DNA of 64,000 bases, taken from the NCBI RefSeq assembly GCF_030708455.1, contig NZ_JAUYWF010000006.1, positions 1 to 64,000 on the forward strand, in the 5' to 3' direction. Positions 36,544 through 44,875 of the stretch are shown in pieces (position 1 is the first letter of the stretch; each line of letters opens with the position of its first letter). The translations under genes and the position numbers were made by a program. The notes under the pieces were generated by a model. That model was not told the DNA's origin, did no database searches, and worked only from the letters and a program-made list of their open reading frames with translations. Source of the DNA: Halomonas sp. SSL-5. GTDB taxonomy: Bacteria > Pseudomonadota > Gammaproteobacteria > Pseudomonadales > Halomonadaceae.

Positions 36544-37739
36544 CAGCTCGTCGGCTCCGGATCCAGCGCCTGGTGCAGGTCGGCAAGCAGGTCCTCGGCA
36601 TCTTCCAGGCCGACAGAGAGTCGCAGCATGCCCTCGGTGATGCCGCGTCGCGCGCGCTCCTCGCTGGAGAGATCCGCATGGGAGGTGGTGCAGGGCTGGG
36701 TCACCAGGCTCTCGGCACCACCGAGGCTGGGGGCCAGGGCAAAGAGTGCCAGCCGGTCGGCGACGGCGGTGGCGGCATCGCGCCCGCCGGCAATCTCCAG
36801 GGTGATCATGCCGCCGAAGCCACGCATCTGTCGCCTTGCCAGCGAATGCCCGGGGTGTGAGGGCAGGCCGGGATAGAGCACCCGGTCGATGGCGGGGTGA
36901 TCCAGAAGCGCCTCGGCGATGGCCTGGGCGGAAGCCTCATGGCGCTGCATGCGCAGCGGCAGGGTACGCAGGCTTCGCGACAGCAGCGATGCCATCTGGG
37001 GGGAAAGGGCACTACCCAGGTTCTGGCGCCATCGCCACATCGGTTCGAGCAGTCTGGCCGGCCCCATGGCGGCGCCGGCGGTAAGGTCGCTGTGTCCGCC
37101 CAGGTACTTGGTGGCGCTGTGCACCACGATATCGGCGCCCAACGCCAGCGATTGCTGGTTGATGGGGGTAGCGAAGGTGGCATCCACCGCCACCAGGGCA
37201 CCGTGGCGGCGGGCCTGCTCGGCCACCGCCGGGATATCGATCAAATTCAGCCTCGGATTGGTCGGTGTTTCCAGATAGACCAGTCCCGTGCCCGACGCCA
37301 GCAGACGCTCCAGCGTGTCGGGGTCATGCCCTTCCGGCATGAAGTGCGTCTCGATGCCCAGTTCGGGAAGCTGCTGCTCGAGCAGGCCCAGGGTGCCGCC
37401 ATACACCTCGCCCAGGCAGACGATGCCGCGCCGACCATGACTCAGCAACAGGGTGCTGATGGCGGCCATGCCGGATGAGAAGGCCCAGGCCGCCTCGGCC
37501 CCCTCCAGCGCGGCCAGTGTCTCCTCCAGGGCAAAGAGAGTGGGATTGAGGCCATAGCGGGAGTAGAGGGGGGCGCGACGGCGCCCCTCGGTCACCTCCA
37601 GCAGGGCGGCGGTGTCCGGATAGGCGAAGGTGGTGGTGTCATAGATCGGCATATGGGGGCTGCCGAAGGCATCACGCTGCTGCTGGCCATGGATGGCCCG
37701 GGTGGCGGGCCCGAGGTGGGACGAGCGAGTCTGTGACAT
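36543..37739 (-). CDS. Trans-sulfuration family PLP enzyme (cystathionine lyase/synthase-like)
   Basis: 398 residues of the Cys/Met-metabolism PLP family. The PLP lysine is in SATKYLGGHSD, with AWAFSSGMAAIST near the N-terminus and YLETPTNPRLNLID in the middle. At the Cys116 position typical of methionine gamma-lyase the sequence reads VYGGT, with Gly, so a classical methionine gamma-lyase is unlikely; cystathionine gamma-lyase/synthase or a C-S lyase is possible. GGAG precedes the ATG at 37739. Translationally coupled to the TDT exporter. Confidence 0.85.
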   Translation of the reverse strand: MSQTRSSHLGPATRAIHGQQQRDAFGSPHMPIYDTTTFAYPDTAALLEVTEGRRRAPLYSRYGLNPTLFALEETLAALEGAEAAWAFSSGMAAISTLLLSHGRRGIVCLGEVYGGTLGLLEQQLPELGIETHFMPEGHDPDTLERLLASGTGLVYLETPTNPRLNLIDIPAVAEQARRHGALVAVDATFATPINQQSLALGADIVVHSATKYLGGHSDLTAGAAMGPARLLEPMWRWRQNLGSALSPQMASLLSRSLRTLPLRMQRHEASAQAIAEALLDHPAIDRVLYPGLPSHPGHSLARRQMRGFGGMITLEIAGGRDAATAVADRLALFALAPSLGGAESLVTQPCTTSHADLSSEERARRGITEGMLRLSVGLEDAEDLLADLHQALDPEPTS

Positions 37740-37781
37740 CCTGGTTCTCCGACGAGTCTTTGCTGAATCTAGCCCTGTTTT

Positions 37782-37843
37782 CCCATGATATCCATTTGCT
37801 TTCAATAAGTTAGGGTTTCTGGGGAGGGCTGTGCCCATGATAT
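37782..37843. repeat. Direct repeat CCCATGATAT in the promoter gap
   Basis: Two copies of CCCATGATAT (37782-37791 and 37834-37843), with similar bases after them, are 52 bp (five helical turns) apart upstream of the PLP enzyme gene. They may be operator half-sites. Confidence 0.35.
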
Positions 37844-37924
37844 TCAGTGACTTTCCCGCATAAATTGATCGTGGTCAGAGGTGTGACAACGAGGCCTGGC
37901 AGAGCGGCAGGCGACTGTCTAAGG

Positions 37925-37940
37925 TAGTAATCAATTACTA
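37925..37940. promoter_or_regulatory. TetR operator candidate
   Basis: TAGTAAT-CA-ATTACTA is a perfect 7-2-7 palindrome ending 17 bases before the TetR ATG, positioned to overlap the promoter and Shine-Dalgarno region. Probable autoregulatory site for the pump operon. Confidence 0.65.
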
Positions 37941-37957
37941 TCTTTTGAGATTCCAAC

Positions 37958-38575
37958 ATGCCCCAACGTCAGCACCTCCCCGCCGACGAGCGCCGTGAGC
38001 GCACCGTGGAAACGGTGATCGAGCTGTGCGGCAGTGAAGAGCCCGCCACCCTGACCACCGGGCGCATCGCCCGGCGCATGGGGGTTACCCAGGGAGCGCT
38101 GTTTCGCCACTTCCCCAACAAGGAGGCGATCTGGGAGGCCGCGGTGGCCTGGATCGCCGAGCGGGTCATGGCGCGGGTCGCTAGCGCTGCCGAGGGCGTC
38201 GAGGACCCCCTGGCGGCACTGGAGGCGATGTTTCTGGCTCATGTGATCTTTATCGGTGAACACCCCGGGGTTCCGCGACTGCTGATGGGCCAGTTGCAGT
38301 ATCCGCGGCCTACCGCTGCCAGCCGTCTGGTGCGAGGCCTGATGGAGCGCTACCGCGCCCGCCTGCTGGAGCTGCTCGAGAAGGCCAGGCAGCAGGGTCA
38401 GTTGCGCCCCGGGCTCGATCTGGATGCTGCGACGGTCCAGTTTATCGGCTGTGTACAGGGACTGGTGTTGCAGTCGCTGATCGCCGATGACGTGGCCGGT
38501 ATCGTCGACCGGGCACCGGCGGCCTTCGATCTCTATCAATACGGCATTCGCGGTGAGGCGGGAGGTGATACATGA
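37958..38575 (+). CDS. TetR-family repressor of the RND pump operon
   Basis: 205 residues. The N-terminal helix-turn-helix (about 28-60) reads TTGRIARRMGVTQGALFRHFPNKEAIWEA. The ligand-binding part (about 75-205) is helical. First gene of tetR-adaptor-pump; its stop overlaps the adaptor start (ATGA). A perfect palindrome lies directly upstream. Confidence 0.92.
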   Translation: MPQRQHLPADERRERTVETVIELCGSEEPATLTTGRIARRMGVTQGALFRHFPNKEAIWEAAVAWIAERVMARVASAAEGVEDPLAALEAMFLAHVIFIGEHPGVPRLLMGQLQYPRPTAASRLVRGLMERYRARLLELLEKARQQGQLRPGLDLDAATVQFIGCVQGLVLQSLIADDVAGIVDRAPAAFDLYQYGIRGEAGGDT

Positions 38576-39954
38576 GGTCCTGGGTACGGCGATTGGGAAG
38601 GGGGGTGGCGGTGCTGGTCGGCGTCGTCGTGGGGGTGGCGCTGCTGATGTTCTTCGTGGCCAATCGCCAGGCTCCCGAGCGCCAGGAAACGGCGGTATCC
38701 GCCACCCCGGTCAGGACCGTCGAGGTCCGTCCCCTGGATTTTCGCCTGGAGGCACGTGGTCACGGCGTGGCGCGTCCCGCCGAGACCTGGCAGGCGGTTG
38801 CCAACGTGGCGGGGCGCGTGGTGGAGCGTCATCCTGAGCTTGCGAGCGGTACCCTGCTGTCCGAGGGCACGCTGCTGGTGGCGCTGGACCCTAGCCGCTA
38901 TGAGCTGGCCATTGCCGAGGCGGAGGCGGAGCTTTCAAGCCTGGACGGCGAACTGTCGCAGATCGAGGCCGAGGAGAAGAACACCGGCCGCCTGCTGGCG
39001 CTGGAGCAGCAGGCGCTTGCCCTGGCCGAGCAGGAGCTGTCACGCATCGAGCGTCTGGCGGCCAGCGGCTCGGTCTCCATCTCGCGGCGTGACGAGCAGC
39101 GACGCAGCACCGTGGGGCAACGTCGGGCGGTGGCCTCTCTGGAGAACACTCTGGCACTGATGCCCGCGCGGCGCGAGGTGCTCCAGGCCCAGCGTGAACG
39201 GGCCGAGGTGCGCCTGGCCCAGGCCCGGAAGGACCTGTCGGATACCCGCTTCGAGGCGCCCTATGACCTGCGCCTGAACGACGTCGAGGTGGAGCTGCAC
39301 CAGTTCGTGGGCAGCGGGCAGCGACTGTTCCAGGCCGAGAGCCTGGCCGCCGCCGAGGTGGAGGCGCATATTCCCATCGGCATGATGCGTCGTCTGCTGG
39401 GGGCGGTTCTGCCCGAAGAACCCTTCGGCCAGGGTCTGGATCTGGGCGAACGGCTGGATTTCTCGGCGGTTGATGCCGAGCTGCTTCTGGTCGGTGCCGA
39501 GGGCGTTGGCTGGTCGGGTGAACTGGTGCGAGTGGCCAGCGGGCTGGACCCGGCCACGCGAACGGTGCGTGCCGTGGTGCGGGTCGATCACCCCTACCGA
39601 GGTGCCCGGCCGCCGGATCGCCCACCGCTGCAGCGTGACATGTACGTAAGGGTGCGGCTTACCGCGTCGAGCCCTGAACCACGGTTGGCGATACCGGCCG
39701 GTGCGGTGCATCAGGGCGAAGTGTGGCTGGTGGATGCCGATCAACGTCTCGAGCGGCGGGTGGTGAGCGTGGCCTTCGAGCAGGGGGATCTGGCGGTGAT
39801 TTCAGCCGGCCTCGCCCCCGGCGAGAGTGTGGTGGTCGATGACCTGTCCACGGCAATTGCCGGGATGGCCGTCGCCGGGCAGCGTGACCGGAACCTGGAG
39901 GCGCAAATTGCCGGCCAGGCGCTGGGCGAAGAACATGAGGAAGCGCAGCCATGA
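38572..39954 (+). CDS. RND efflux periplasmic adaptor (membrane fusion protein)
   Basis: 460 residues. The N-terminal helix (about 10-28, VLVGVVVGVALLMFFVAN) anchors it. Then a lipoyl half (ARPAETWQAVANVAGRVVERHPEL), a coiled-coil hairpin (about 105-215, rich in Glu/Leu/Gln), the second lipoyl half and barrel (DTRFEAPYDLRLND) and a membrane-proximal domain with AIPAGAVHQGEVWLVD. Links the pump to an outer-membrane channel; no channel gene is present here, so a TolC-like protein is presumably encoded elsewhere. Confidence 0.92.
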   Translation: MRSWVRRLGRGVAVLVGVVVGVALLMFFVANRQAPERQETAVSATPVRTVEVRPLDFRLEARGHGVARPAETWQAVANVAGRVVERHPELASGTLLSEGTLLVALDPSRYELAIAEAEAELSSLDGELSQIEAEEKNTGRLLALEQQALALAEQELSRIERLAASGSVSISRRDEQRRSTVGQRRAVASLENTLALMPARREVLQAQRERAEVRLAQARKDLSDTRFEAPYDLRLNDVEVELHQFVGSGQRLFQAESLAAAEVEAHIPIGMMRRLLGAVLPEEPFGQGLDLGERLDFSAVDAELLLVGAEGVGWSGELVRVASGLDPATRTVRAVVRVDHPYRGARPPDRPPLQRDMYVRVRLTASSPEPRLAIPAGAVHQGEVWLVDADQRLERRVVSVAFEQGDLAVISAGLAPGESVVVDDLSTAIAGMAVAGQRDRNLEAQIAGQALGEEHEEAQP

Positions 39955-42900
39955 TCCGCTGGTTTGCCGCTCACCCCACCGCCGCCAATCTGCTGCTGGT
40001 GCTGCTGCTCGCCGCCGGACTCTTTGCGGCCCCAACGCTCAAGCGCGAGACATTCCCCGATTATCGCCCGGTGGAGGTGAGCGTCGAGGTGGTCTACCGC
40101 GGAGCCAGCGCGGCCGACGTGGAGGATGCCGTGTGCCGGCGCCTGCATGAGGCGGTCAAGGGGGTGGAGTACCTCGACGAGTTTGTCTGCGTGGCCCAGG
40201 ACAATCTGGCCAGTGCCACCGCCACCATGCAGGCCGGCGGCGATTCCCTGCGTTTTCTCAGCGAGATCGACACCGAGGTCGCTGCCATCAGCGAGTTTCC
40301 GGCCCGGGCAGACCCGCCGGTGGTGCGCGAACTGCATCGCAGCGACCTGGTGGCGGCAGTCGCGGTCTCTTCCGATATGCCTACCTCGCAGCTCGAGGAG
40401 TACGCCTTGCGCCTGGAGGAGCGCATCATGGCCCTGCCCGGTGTGGCCAAGGTGGCGATTCACGGCATGTCTCAGCGCCAGTGGCAAGTGGAGGTGCCCG
40501 GCGAGGTGCTCGGCCAGCACGGCCTCTCGGCCCGCGAGCTGGCGCGGCGCATCTCGGCCCAGAGCCTCGACCTGCCGCTGGGCACCCTGGAGACCCCCGG
40601 GCGCGATATCCTGCTGCGCTTTACCGACCAGCGCCGCTCGCTTGCCGAGCTTGCGCGCCTGGTGGTGGTCTCCGACCCGGCCGGCGGTGAGCTGACGCTG
40701 GGCGATATCGCCACCCTCAGCGAAACCGGTGAGCGCGATGAGGAGAAGATTGTCTTCAACGGCGAGCCGTCGCTGGTGCTGGAAGTAAGCAAGAGCCTGC
40801 GCGATGACGCCCTGACGGTAAAGGAGGAGCTTGAAGCGCTGATCGAAGCGGAGCGTCGCCGCTTCGAGGGTGGCGTAACGCTGACCCTGACCCAGGACAT
40901 GACCGGCATCGTCCGCGACCGTCTGCAGATGCTGGTGGCCAACGGCCTGATGGGGCTTGCGCTGGTGGTGCTGGTGATGAGCCTGTTCTTTCGGCCACGC
41001 CTGGCACTGTGGGCGGTGCTGGGGTTGCCCGCCGCCTTCATGGGCGCCTTCCTGGTGATGGGACTCAGCGGGCTCACCCTGAACATGATCACCCTGGTGG
41101 GACTGCTGATGGCCATCGGCATCGTCATGGACGACGCCATCGTCATCACCGACAGCATCGCCGCCCACGCGGGGGAGAGTGCCTCGCCGCTGGCAGCGGT
41201 GGTATCCGGGACCCGTCAGGTGCTGCCCGGGGTGCTGTCGTCGTTTCTGACCACCGCCTCGGTCTTCGTGCCGCTCTCCTTCCTGGCCGGCGAGATGGGC
41301 GCGGTGCTCGAGGTCCTGCCGGTGGTGTTGATCGCCGCCCTGGGGGCGAGCCTGGTCGAGGCGTTCTGGATCCTGCCTCATCATCTCAAGGGGAGCGTGA
41401 CGCATCTGCAGCAGGGCCATGATTCCCGGTTTCGCAGCGCCTTCGATCGTGGCTTCGAGCACTTCCGCGAGGGCGTGGGAAGGCTGGCCGACCGGGCGAT
41501 CCGCTTCCGCCATGGGGTGCTCGGCGCGATGCTCGCCGTGATGCTGGGGTCGGTCGGTTTCATGGCCGGTGGCCACCTTGGCAGCGAGGCGATGCCCGAT
41601 ATCGACGGCGACGTGCTGGAGGCGCGCATCCTGATGCCCCAGGGCACGCCGCTCGAGCGCACCGAGGCGGTGGCCGGGCGGGTGGCATCGGCCATGAGTG
41701 AGCTCGATGTCCGCTATTCGCCCGAACAGCCCGACGGCGCGACGCTGGTCGAGGCGATGCAGGTGCGCTTCAACCATAACCTCAGCGCGCGTGAGGCAGG
41801 GCCCCATGTGGCCACGGTCAGCGTCGACCTGCTCACCGCCGAGAGGCGTACCCTGACCCTGGATGCCTTGACTGCCGCCTGGCGCGAAGCGATCGGCGAA
41901 ATTGCGGGTGTGCAGCGCCTGATCATCCAGGAGCCGGGCTTCGGCCCCGCCGGGGTGCCGATAGAGGTGCGCCTGAGCGGCGAGGATCTCGATGCCATGA
42001 AGGCGGCGGCGCTGGAGCTGACCGAACGCCTGGAGGGCTACTCGGCGGTCTATAACGTCATGGATGATCAGCGACTGGGCAAGCCCCAGCGCGCCTACGC
42101 CATGGCGCCTGGGGCCCATGGGCTCGGGCTGACCGCCGAGGAGGTGGCCGGCCAGCTGCGTGCGGCACTGCTCGGCGAGATTGCCGATACCCAGCGTATC
42201 GGCGAGCAGGAGATAGAGGTGCTGGTGCGCCAGGCCGAGGCCGACCGCGATGGCCTCGATGATCTGGCCGACCAGACCCTGCTGCTGCCCGACGGCAGCC
42301 GGGTGCCACTCTCGGTGGTCACCGACGTGGCCGAGCGCCGCGAGTGGGCGCGCATCACCCGCATCGATGGTCGGCGCACGGCCACCGTGGAGGCCAACGT
42401 CGATGCCCGCCGGGCCAGCGCCCAGGCCATCGTCGACGACCTGGTGGATGGTGGCTGGCTGGCCGACTTCGAGGCGCGCCACCCCGAGGTAGCCGTCACC
42501 TTCGAGGGGCAGGTGGCCAGCTCCGCGGAGACCGGCGGCTCCATCGCGCGTGGCCTGTTGATCGGTCTGGTGGGAATCTTCGTGATCCTCTCCTTCCAGT
42601 TCCGCAGCTATATGGAGCCGCTGATTGTCATGCTCTCCATTCCGCTGGCCTTTATCGGGGCCATCTGGGGACACGTGCTGATGGGCTACTACCTCTCCAT
42701 GCCCTCGCTGATCGGTGCCGCCTCGCTGGCCGGTATCGTGGTCAACAATGCCATCCTGCTGATCCACTTCATCAAGACGCACCGCGAGCGCGGCCTGGAC
42801 GCGGTGGCGGCCGCCGGTCAGGCCAGCCGCGACCGGCTGCGTGCCATCCTGATCTCCTCCACGACCACCATCGCCGGCCTGGCGCCGCTGCTGGCCGAGA

Positions 42901-43052
42901 CCAGCACCCAGGCCGATGCCATCAAGCCACTGGTGATCGCCGTGGTGTTCGGCCTGCTCAGCGCGACCCTGCTGGTGCTGCTGGTGATCCCGGCGCTCTA
43001 CGTGCTGTTCGATGACTGGGGCTGGAGCCGCGAACCTCCCGCGGATGCTTAG
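39951..43052 (+). CDS. RND-family efflux transporter permease
   Basis: 1033 residues, full length for the AcrB/CusA superfamily. Twelve helices in two halves; the TM4 region GLLMAIGIVMDDAIVITDSIAAH carries the paired Asp expected for proton relay, and the second half has SLAGIVVNNAILLIHFIKTHRERG. N-terminal FAAHPTAANLLLVLLLAAGLFAAPTLKRETFP is typical of the less studied proteobacterial RND subgroup with AcrB-like folds. The substrate is unknown. The start overlaps the adaptor stop (ATGA). Confidence 0.93.
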   Translation: MIRWFAAHPTAANLLLVLLLAAGLFAAPTLKRETFPDYRPVEVSVEVVYRGASAADVEDAVCRRLHEAVKGVEYLDEFVCVAQDNLASATATMQAGGDSLRFLSEIDTEVAAISEFPARADPPVVRELHRSDLVAAVAVSSDMPTSQLEEYALRLEERIMALPGVAKVAIHGMSQRQWQVEVPGEVLGQHGLSARELARRISAQSLDLPLGTLETPGRDILLRFTDQRRSLAELARLVVVSDPAGGELTLGDIATLSETGERDEEKIVFNGEPSLVLEVSKSLRDDALTVKEELEALIEAERRRFEGGVTLTLTQDMTGIVRDRLQMLVANGLMGLALVVLVMSLFFRPRLALWAVLGLPAAFMGAFLVMGLSGLTLNMITLVGLLMAIGIVMDDAIVITDSIAAHAGESASPLAAVVSGTRQVLPGVLSSFLTTASVFVPLSFLAGEMGAVLEVLPVVLIAALGASLVEAFWILPHHLKGSVTHLQQGHDSRFRSAFDRGFEHFREGVGRLADRAIRFRHGVLGAMLAVMLGSVGFMAGGHLGSEAMPDIDGDVLEARILMPQGTPLERTEAVAGRVASAMSELDVRYSPEQPDGATLVEAMQVRFNHNLSAREAGPHVATVSVDLLTAERRTLTLDALTAAWREAIGEIAGVQRLIIQEPGFGPAGVPIEVRLSGEDLDAMKAAALELTERLEGYSAVYNVMDDQRLGKPQRAYAMAPGAHGLGLTAEEVAGQLRAALLGEIADTQRIGEQEIEVLVRQAEADRDGLDDLADQTLLLPDGSRVPLSVVTDVAERREWARITRIDGRRTATVEANVDARRASAQAIVDDLVDGGWLADFEARHPEVAVTFEGQVASSAETGGSIARGLLIGLVGIFVILSFQFRSYMEPLIVMLSIPLAFIGAIWGHVLMGYYLSMPSLIGAASLAGIVVNNAILLIHFIKTHRERGLDAVAAAGQASRDRLRAILISSTTTIAGLAPLLAETSTQADAIKPLVIAVVFGLLSATLLVLLVIPALYVLFDDWGWSREPPADA

Positions 43053-43070
43053 CGACGTGGAACGGGGCCC

Positions 43071-43096
43071 GCCGGCCCCACCTTGACGGGGCCGGC
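43071..43096 (+). terminator. Hairpin after the RND operon
   Basis: GCCGGCCCC and GGGGCCGGC form a 9-bp stem with an 8-base loop 18 bases past the stop. There is no clear T-run, so termination is likely but not certain. Confidence 0.5.
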
Positions 43097-43112
43097 CCCT
43101 TGGCTAACCTTG

Positions 43113-43135
43113 AATATGTATCTTTAATGCATTTT
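43113..43135. promoter_or_regulatory. NsrR-type operator
   Basis: A 23-bp 11-1-11 dyad with half-sites AATATGTATCT and TAATGCATTTT. Against the E. coli NsrR consensus (half-site AAGATGCATTT) 18 of 22 positions match. It lies 48 bp upstream of the start of the small secreted protein. Confidence 0.7.
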
Positions 43136-43183
43136 AGTGACGGGTCCGGGAGGCTCGTTCTTCTTGAGAAGTCGGAGGCCATC

Positions 43184-43531
43184 ATGTCGACTCATCGTTC
43201 TGTGTTTCTCTCGTCAGGCAAGGTTGCAAGTGCGCTGATGCTGACTGTCCCGCTGTTGCTGGGTAGTGCCGCCATGGCCGATGACCATGAAGCGATGGAT
43301 TCCACTGTTTCCTGGCTGCCGAGCCTGATCACTGAAACGCCCCAGGAGGGGTTTGCGCTGGCGGTGACGCTCTCACAGAAAGGAGTGGCGACCACCCAGC
43401 CGGACGCCGCGGTGCGCAAGGCGCAGCGCCCCGAATATGCGGAGGATGCCGACAGCCTTATCGCGGCGTCTCACGTCATCGCGACTCACTTCCAGACCGT
43501 CGCTGCGGCCAATGACTACTGGCGAGAGTGA
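43184..43531 (+). CDS. Small secreted protein of unknown function behind an NsrR-type box
   Basis: 115 residues with a signal peptide (cleavage near SAAMADD, about residue 32). The mature part of about 80 residues has no motif I recognise; it includes WLPSLITETPQEGFALAVTLSQKG and a C-terminal ASHVIATHFQTVAAANDYW. The ATG at 43184 has GGAGG upstream. It is followed 80 bases later by sdhB on the same strand, likely one NO-responsive transcript. Confidence 0.7.
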   Translation: MSTHRSVFLSSGKVASALMLTVPLLLGSAAMADDHEAMDSTVSWLPSLITETPQEGFALAVTLSQKGVATTQPDAAVRKAQRPEYAEDADSLIAASHVIATHFQTVAAANDYWRE

Positions 43532-43611
43532 GTCGGACGACGCGGCAGGCAGGTCGTGCCTGCAGGGCGGCATGATCCACGCAGAAGGGCAATCAGGAGC
43601 GGAGGTCGGTC

Positions 43612-44319
43612 ATGATCAAGGTAAGGCTCTATCGCTACCATCCCGAGGAGGATGACCTGCCGCGGATGGAACGCCTGGAAGTCGAGGAGCGTTTCCGCAA
43701 GACCATGGTGCTCGACGTGCTCGAGCACCTGAAGCAGCGTGATGCCACTCTGGCCTATCGGCGCTCCTGTCGGGAAGGCGTATGCGGCTCCGATGGCATG
43801 AACATCAATGGCAAGAATGGCCTGGCCTGTATCACGCCGGTAGAGGAGGTACTAGACCGAGACGGCACCCTGACCCTGCGGCCGCTGCCGGGCATGCCGG
43901 TGATTCGAGACCTGGTGGTCGACCAGACGCTGTTCTTTCGCCAGTTCGAGAAGATCCGACCCTGGCTGATCAGCGATGCCCCGCCCACCGCCCGCGAGCG
44001 GCTGCAGAGCCCCGATGAGCGCGAGAAGCTCGACGGCCTCTATGAGTGCATCCTCTGCGCCTGCTGCAGTTCGGCCTGCCCTTCCTGGTGGTGGAACCCG
44101 GACAAGTACATCGGCCCGGCTGGCCTGATTCAGGCCTACCGCTTCCTGATCGACAGCCGTGATACCGCCACCGATGAGCGCCTGGCCGCGCTCGACGACC
44201 CCTTCAGCGTCTTTCGCTGCCGGCAGATCGCCAACTGCACCTGGGTGTGTCCCAAGGGGCTCAATCCGATGCGCGCCATCGGTCATATCAAGGCGATGCT
44301 GCTGACGCGTGGCAGCTGA
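43612..44319 (+). CDS. sdhB: Solitary succinate dehydrogenase iron-sulfur subunit (SdhB)
   Basis: 235 residues, close to E. coli SdhB in length and sequence. The 2Fe-2S site is CREGVCGSDG with a later Cys (NGLAC), including the Asp at the third ligand position as in E. coli. 4Fe-4S: CILCACCSSACP; 3Fe-4S: CRQIANCTWVCPKGLNP. So all three clusters should form. No sdhC, sdhD or sdhA is near, which is unusual: it may be a paralogue made under NO stress to replace a damaged subunit (inference). Downstream of the NsrR-type box gene. Confidence 0.93.
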   Translation: MIKVRLYRYHPEEDDLPRMERLEVEERFRKTMVLDVLEHLKQRDATLAYRRSCREGVCGSDGMNINGKNGLACITPVEEVLDRDGTLTLRPLPGMPVIRDLVVDQTLFFRQFEKIRPWLISDAPPTARERLQSPDEREKLDGLYECILCACCSSACPSWWWNPDKYIGPAGLIQAYRFLIDSRDTATDERLAALDDPFSVFRCRQIANCTWVCPKGLNPMRAIGHIKAMLLTRGS

Positions 44320-44347
44320 CAACCCATCTATCTACGGGAGCCTGGTC

Positions 44348-44806
44348 ATGGCTTTTCGACAGGTGCAGGACCTGCTGGAGTGGATCCACGACTTCCATCG
44401 GCAACTGGGTGCCCAGTACACACGCCTGGCCGAGACGGCCCCGGATGAACGCATAAAAATGGCGCTGGTATTTCTGGCTGATCGTGAGAATCGCTTGCGT
44501 GATGGCATGGCAGCCTATCTGGAGGATGCCGACGACGGCCTCCTGACCACTTGGCTTATCGATAGCCAGGAGTTCGGGCACCCAAGCGTGCTGGGGCGCA
44601 TCCCGCCTTGTCTCGGTTGCCATGATGTTCAGGATGTATTGGCCAACGTGATGACAGCGCACCAGACGCTGAAGGATATGTATCGGTTGCGCAGTGAGCT
44701 GGCGTCGATTCCCGAGGAGGCCGAGCTTTTTCGCCAGCTGGCCGAGCAGCAGGAGGCCGAGGCCAGACTGCAGACCCGAGACCTTGCACGCCTCGATATA
44801 TACTGA
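44348..44806 (+). CDS. Helical, ferritin-like cytoplasmic protein of unknown function
   Basis: 152 residues, no signal peptide, nearly all helical by eye. Two helical hairpins with Glu/His (HDFHRQLGAQYTRLAE; FLADRENRLRDGMAAYLE; VMTAHQTLKDMYRL; FRQLAEQQEAEARLQ) suggest a ferritin-like four-helix bundle. The middle contains PPCLGCHDVQD, a CxxCH motif, but with no export signal it is more likely a metal or redox site than heme c. It starts 28 bases after sdhB and probably belongs to the same operon. Confidence 0.6.
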   Translation: MAFRQVQDLLEWIHDFHRQLGAQYTRLAETAPDERIKMALVFLADRENRLRDGMAAYLEDADDGLLTTWLIDSQEFGHPSVLGRIPPCLGCHDVQDVLANVMTAHQTLKDMYRLRSELASIPEEAELFRQLAEQQEAEARLQTRDLARLDIY

Positions 44807-44826
44807 TTCTGCTTCTTTCTGATAAC

Positions 44827-44851
44827 GACGCCCCGGCCAGACCGGGGCGTC
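44827..44851. terminator. Bidirectional terminator between convergent genes
   Basis: GACGCCCCGG / CCGGGGCGTC form a 10-bp stem with a 5-base loop, between the ends at 44806 and 44876. TCTCTGTT follows on the plus strand. Confidence 0.7.
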
Positions 44852-44875
44852 TCTGTTATGGGGGTGGGGCCGGCT

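Noticed and set aside
36543..37739. PLP enzyme as methionine gamma-lyase
   Set aside because: The Cys that marks this enzyme is replaced by Gly (VYGGT), so a specific name is not justified.
37865..37878. TTGAT-CGTG-GTCAG as an ANR/DNR box for tetR or the PLP enzyme
   Set aside because: Matches 9 of 10 positions, but no -10 element at the expected distance in either direction and the gene context does not fit.
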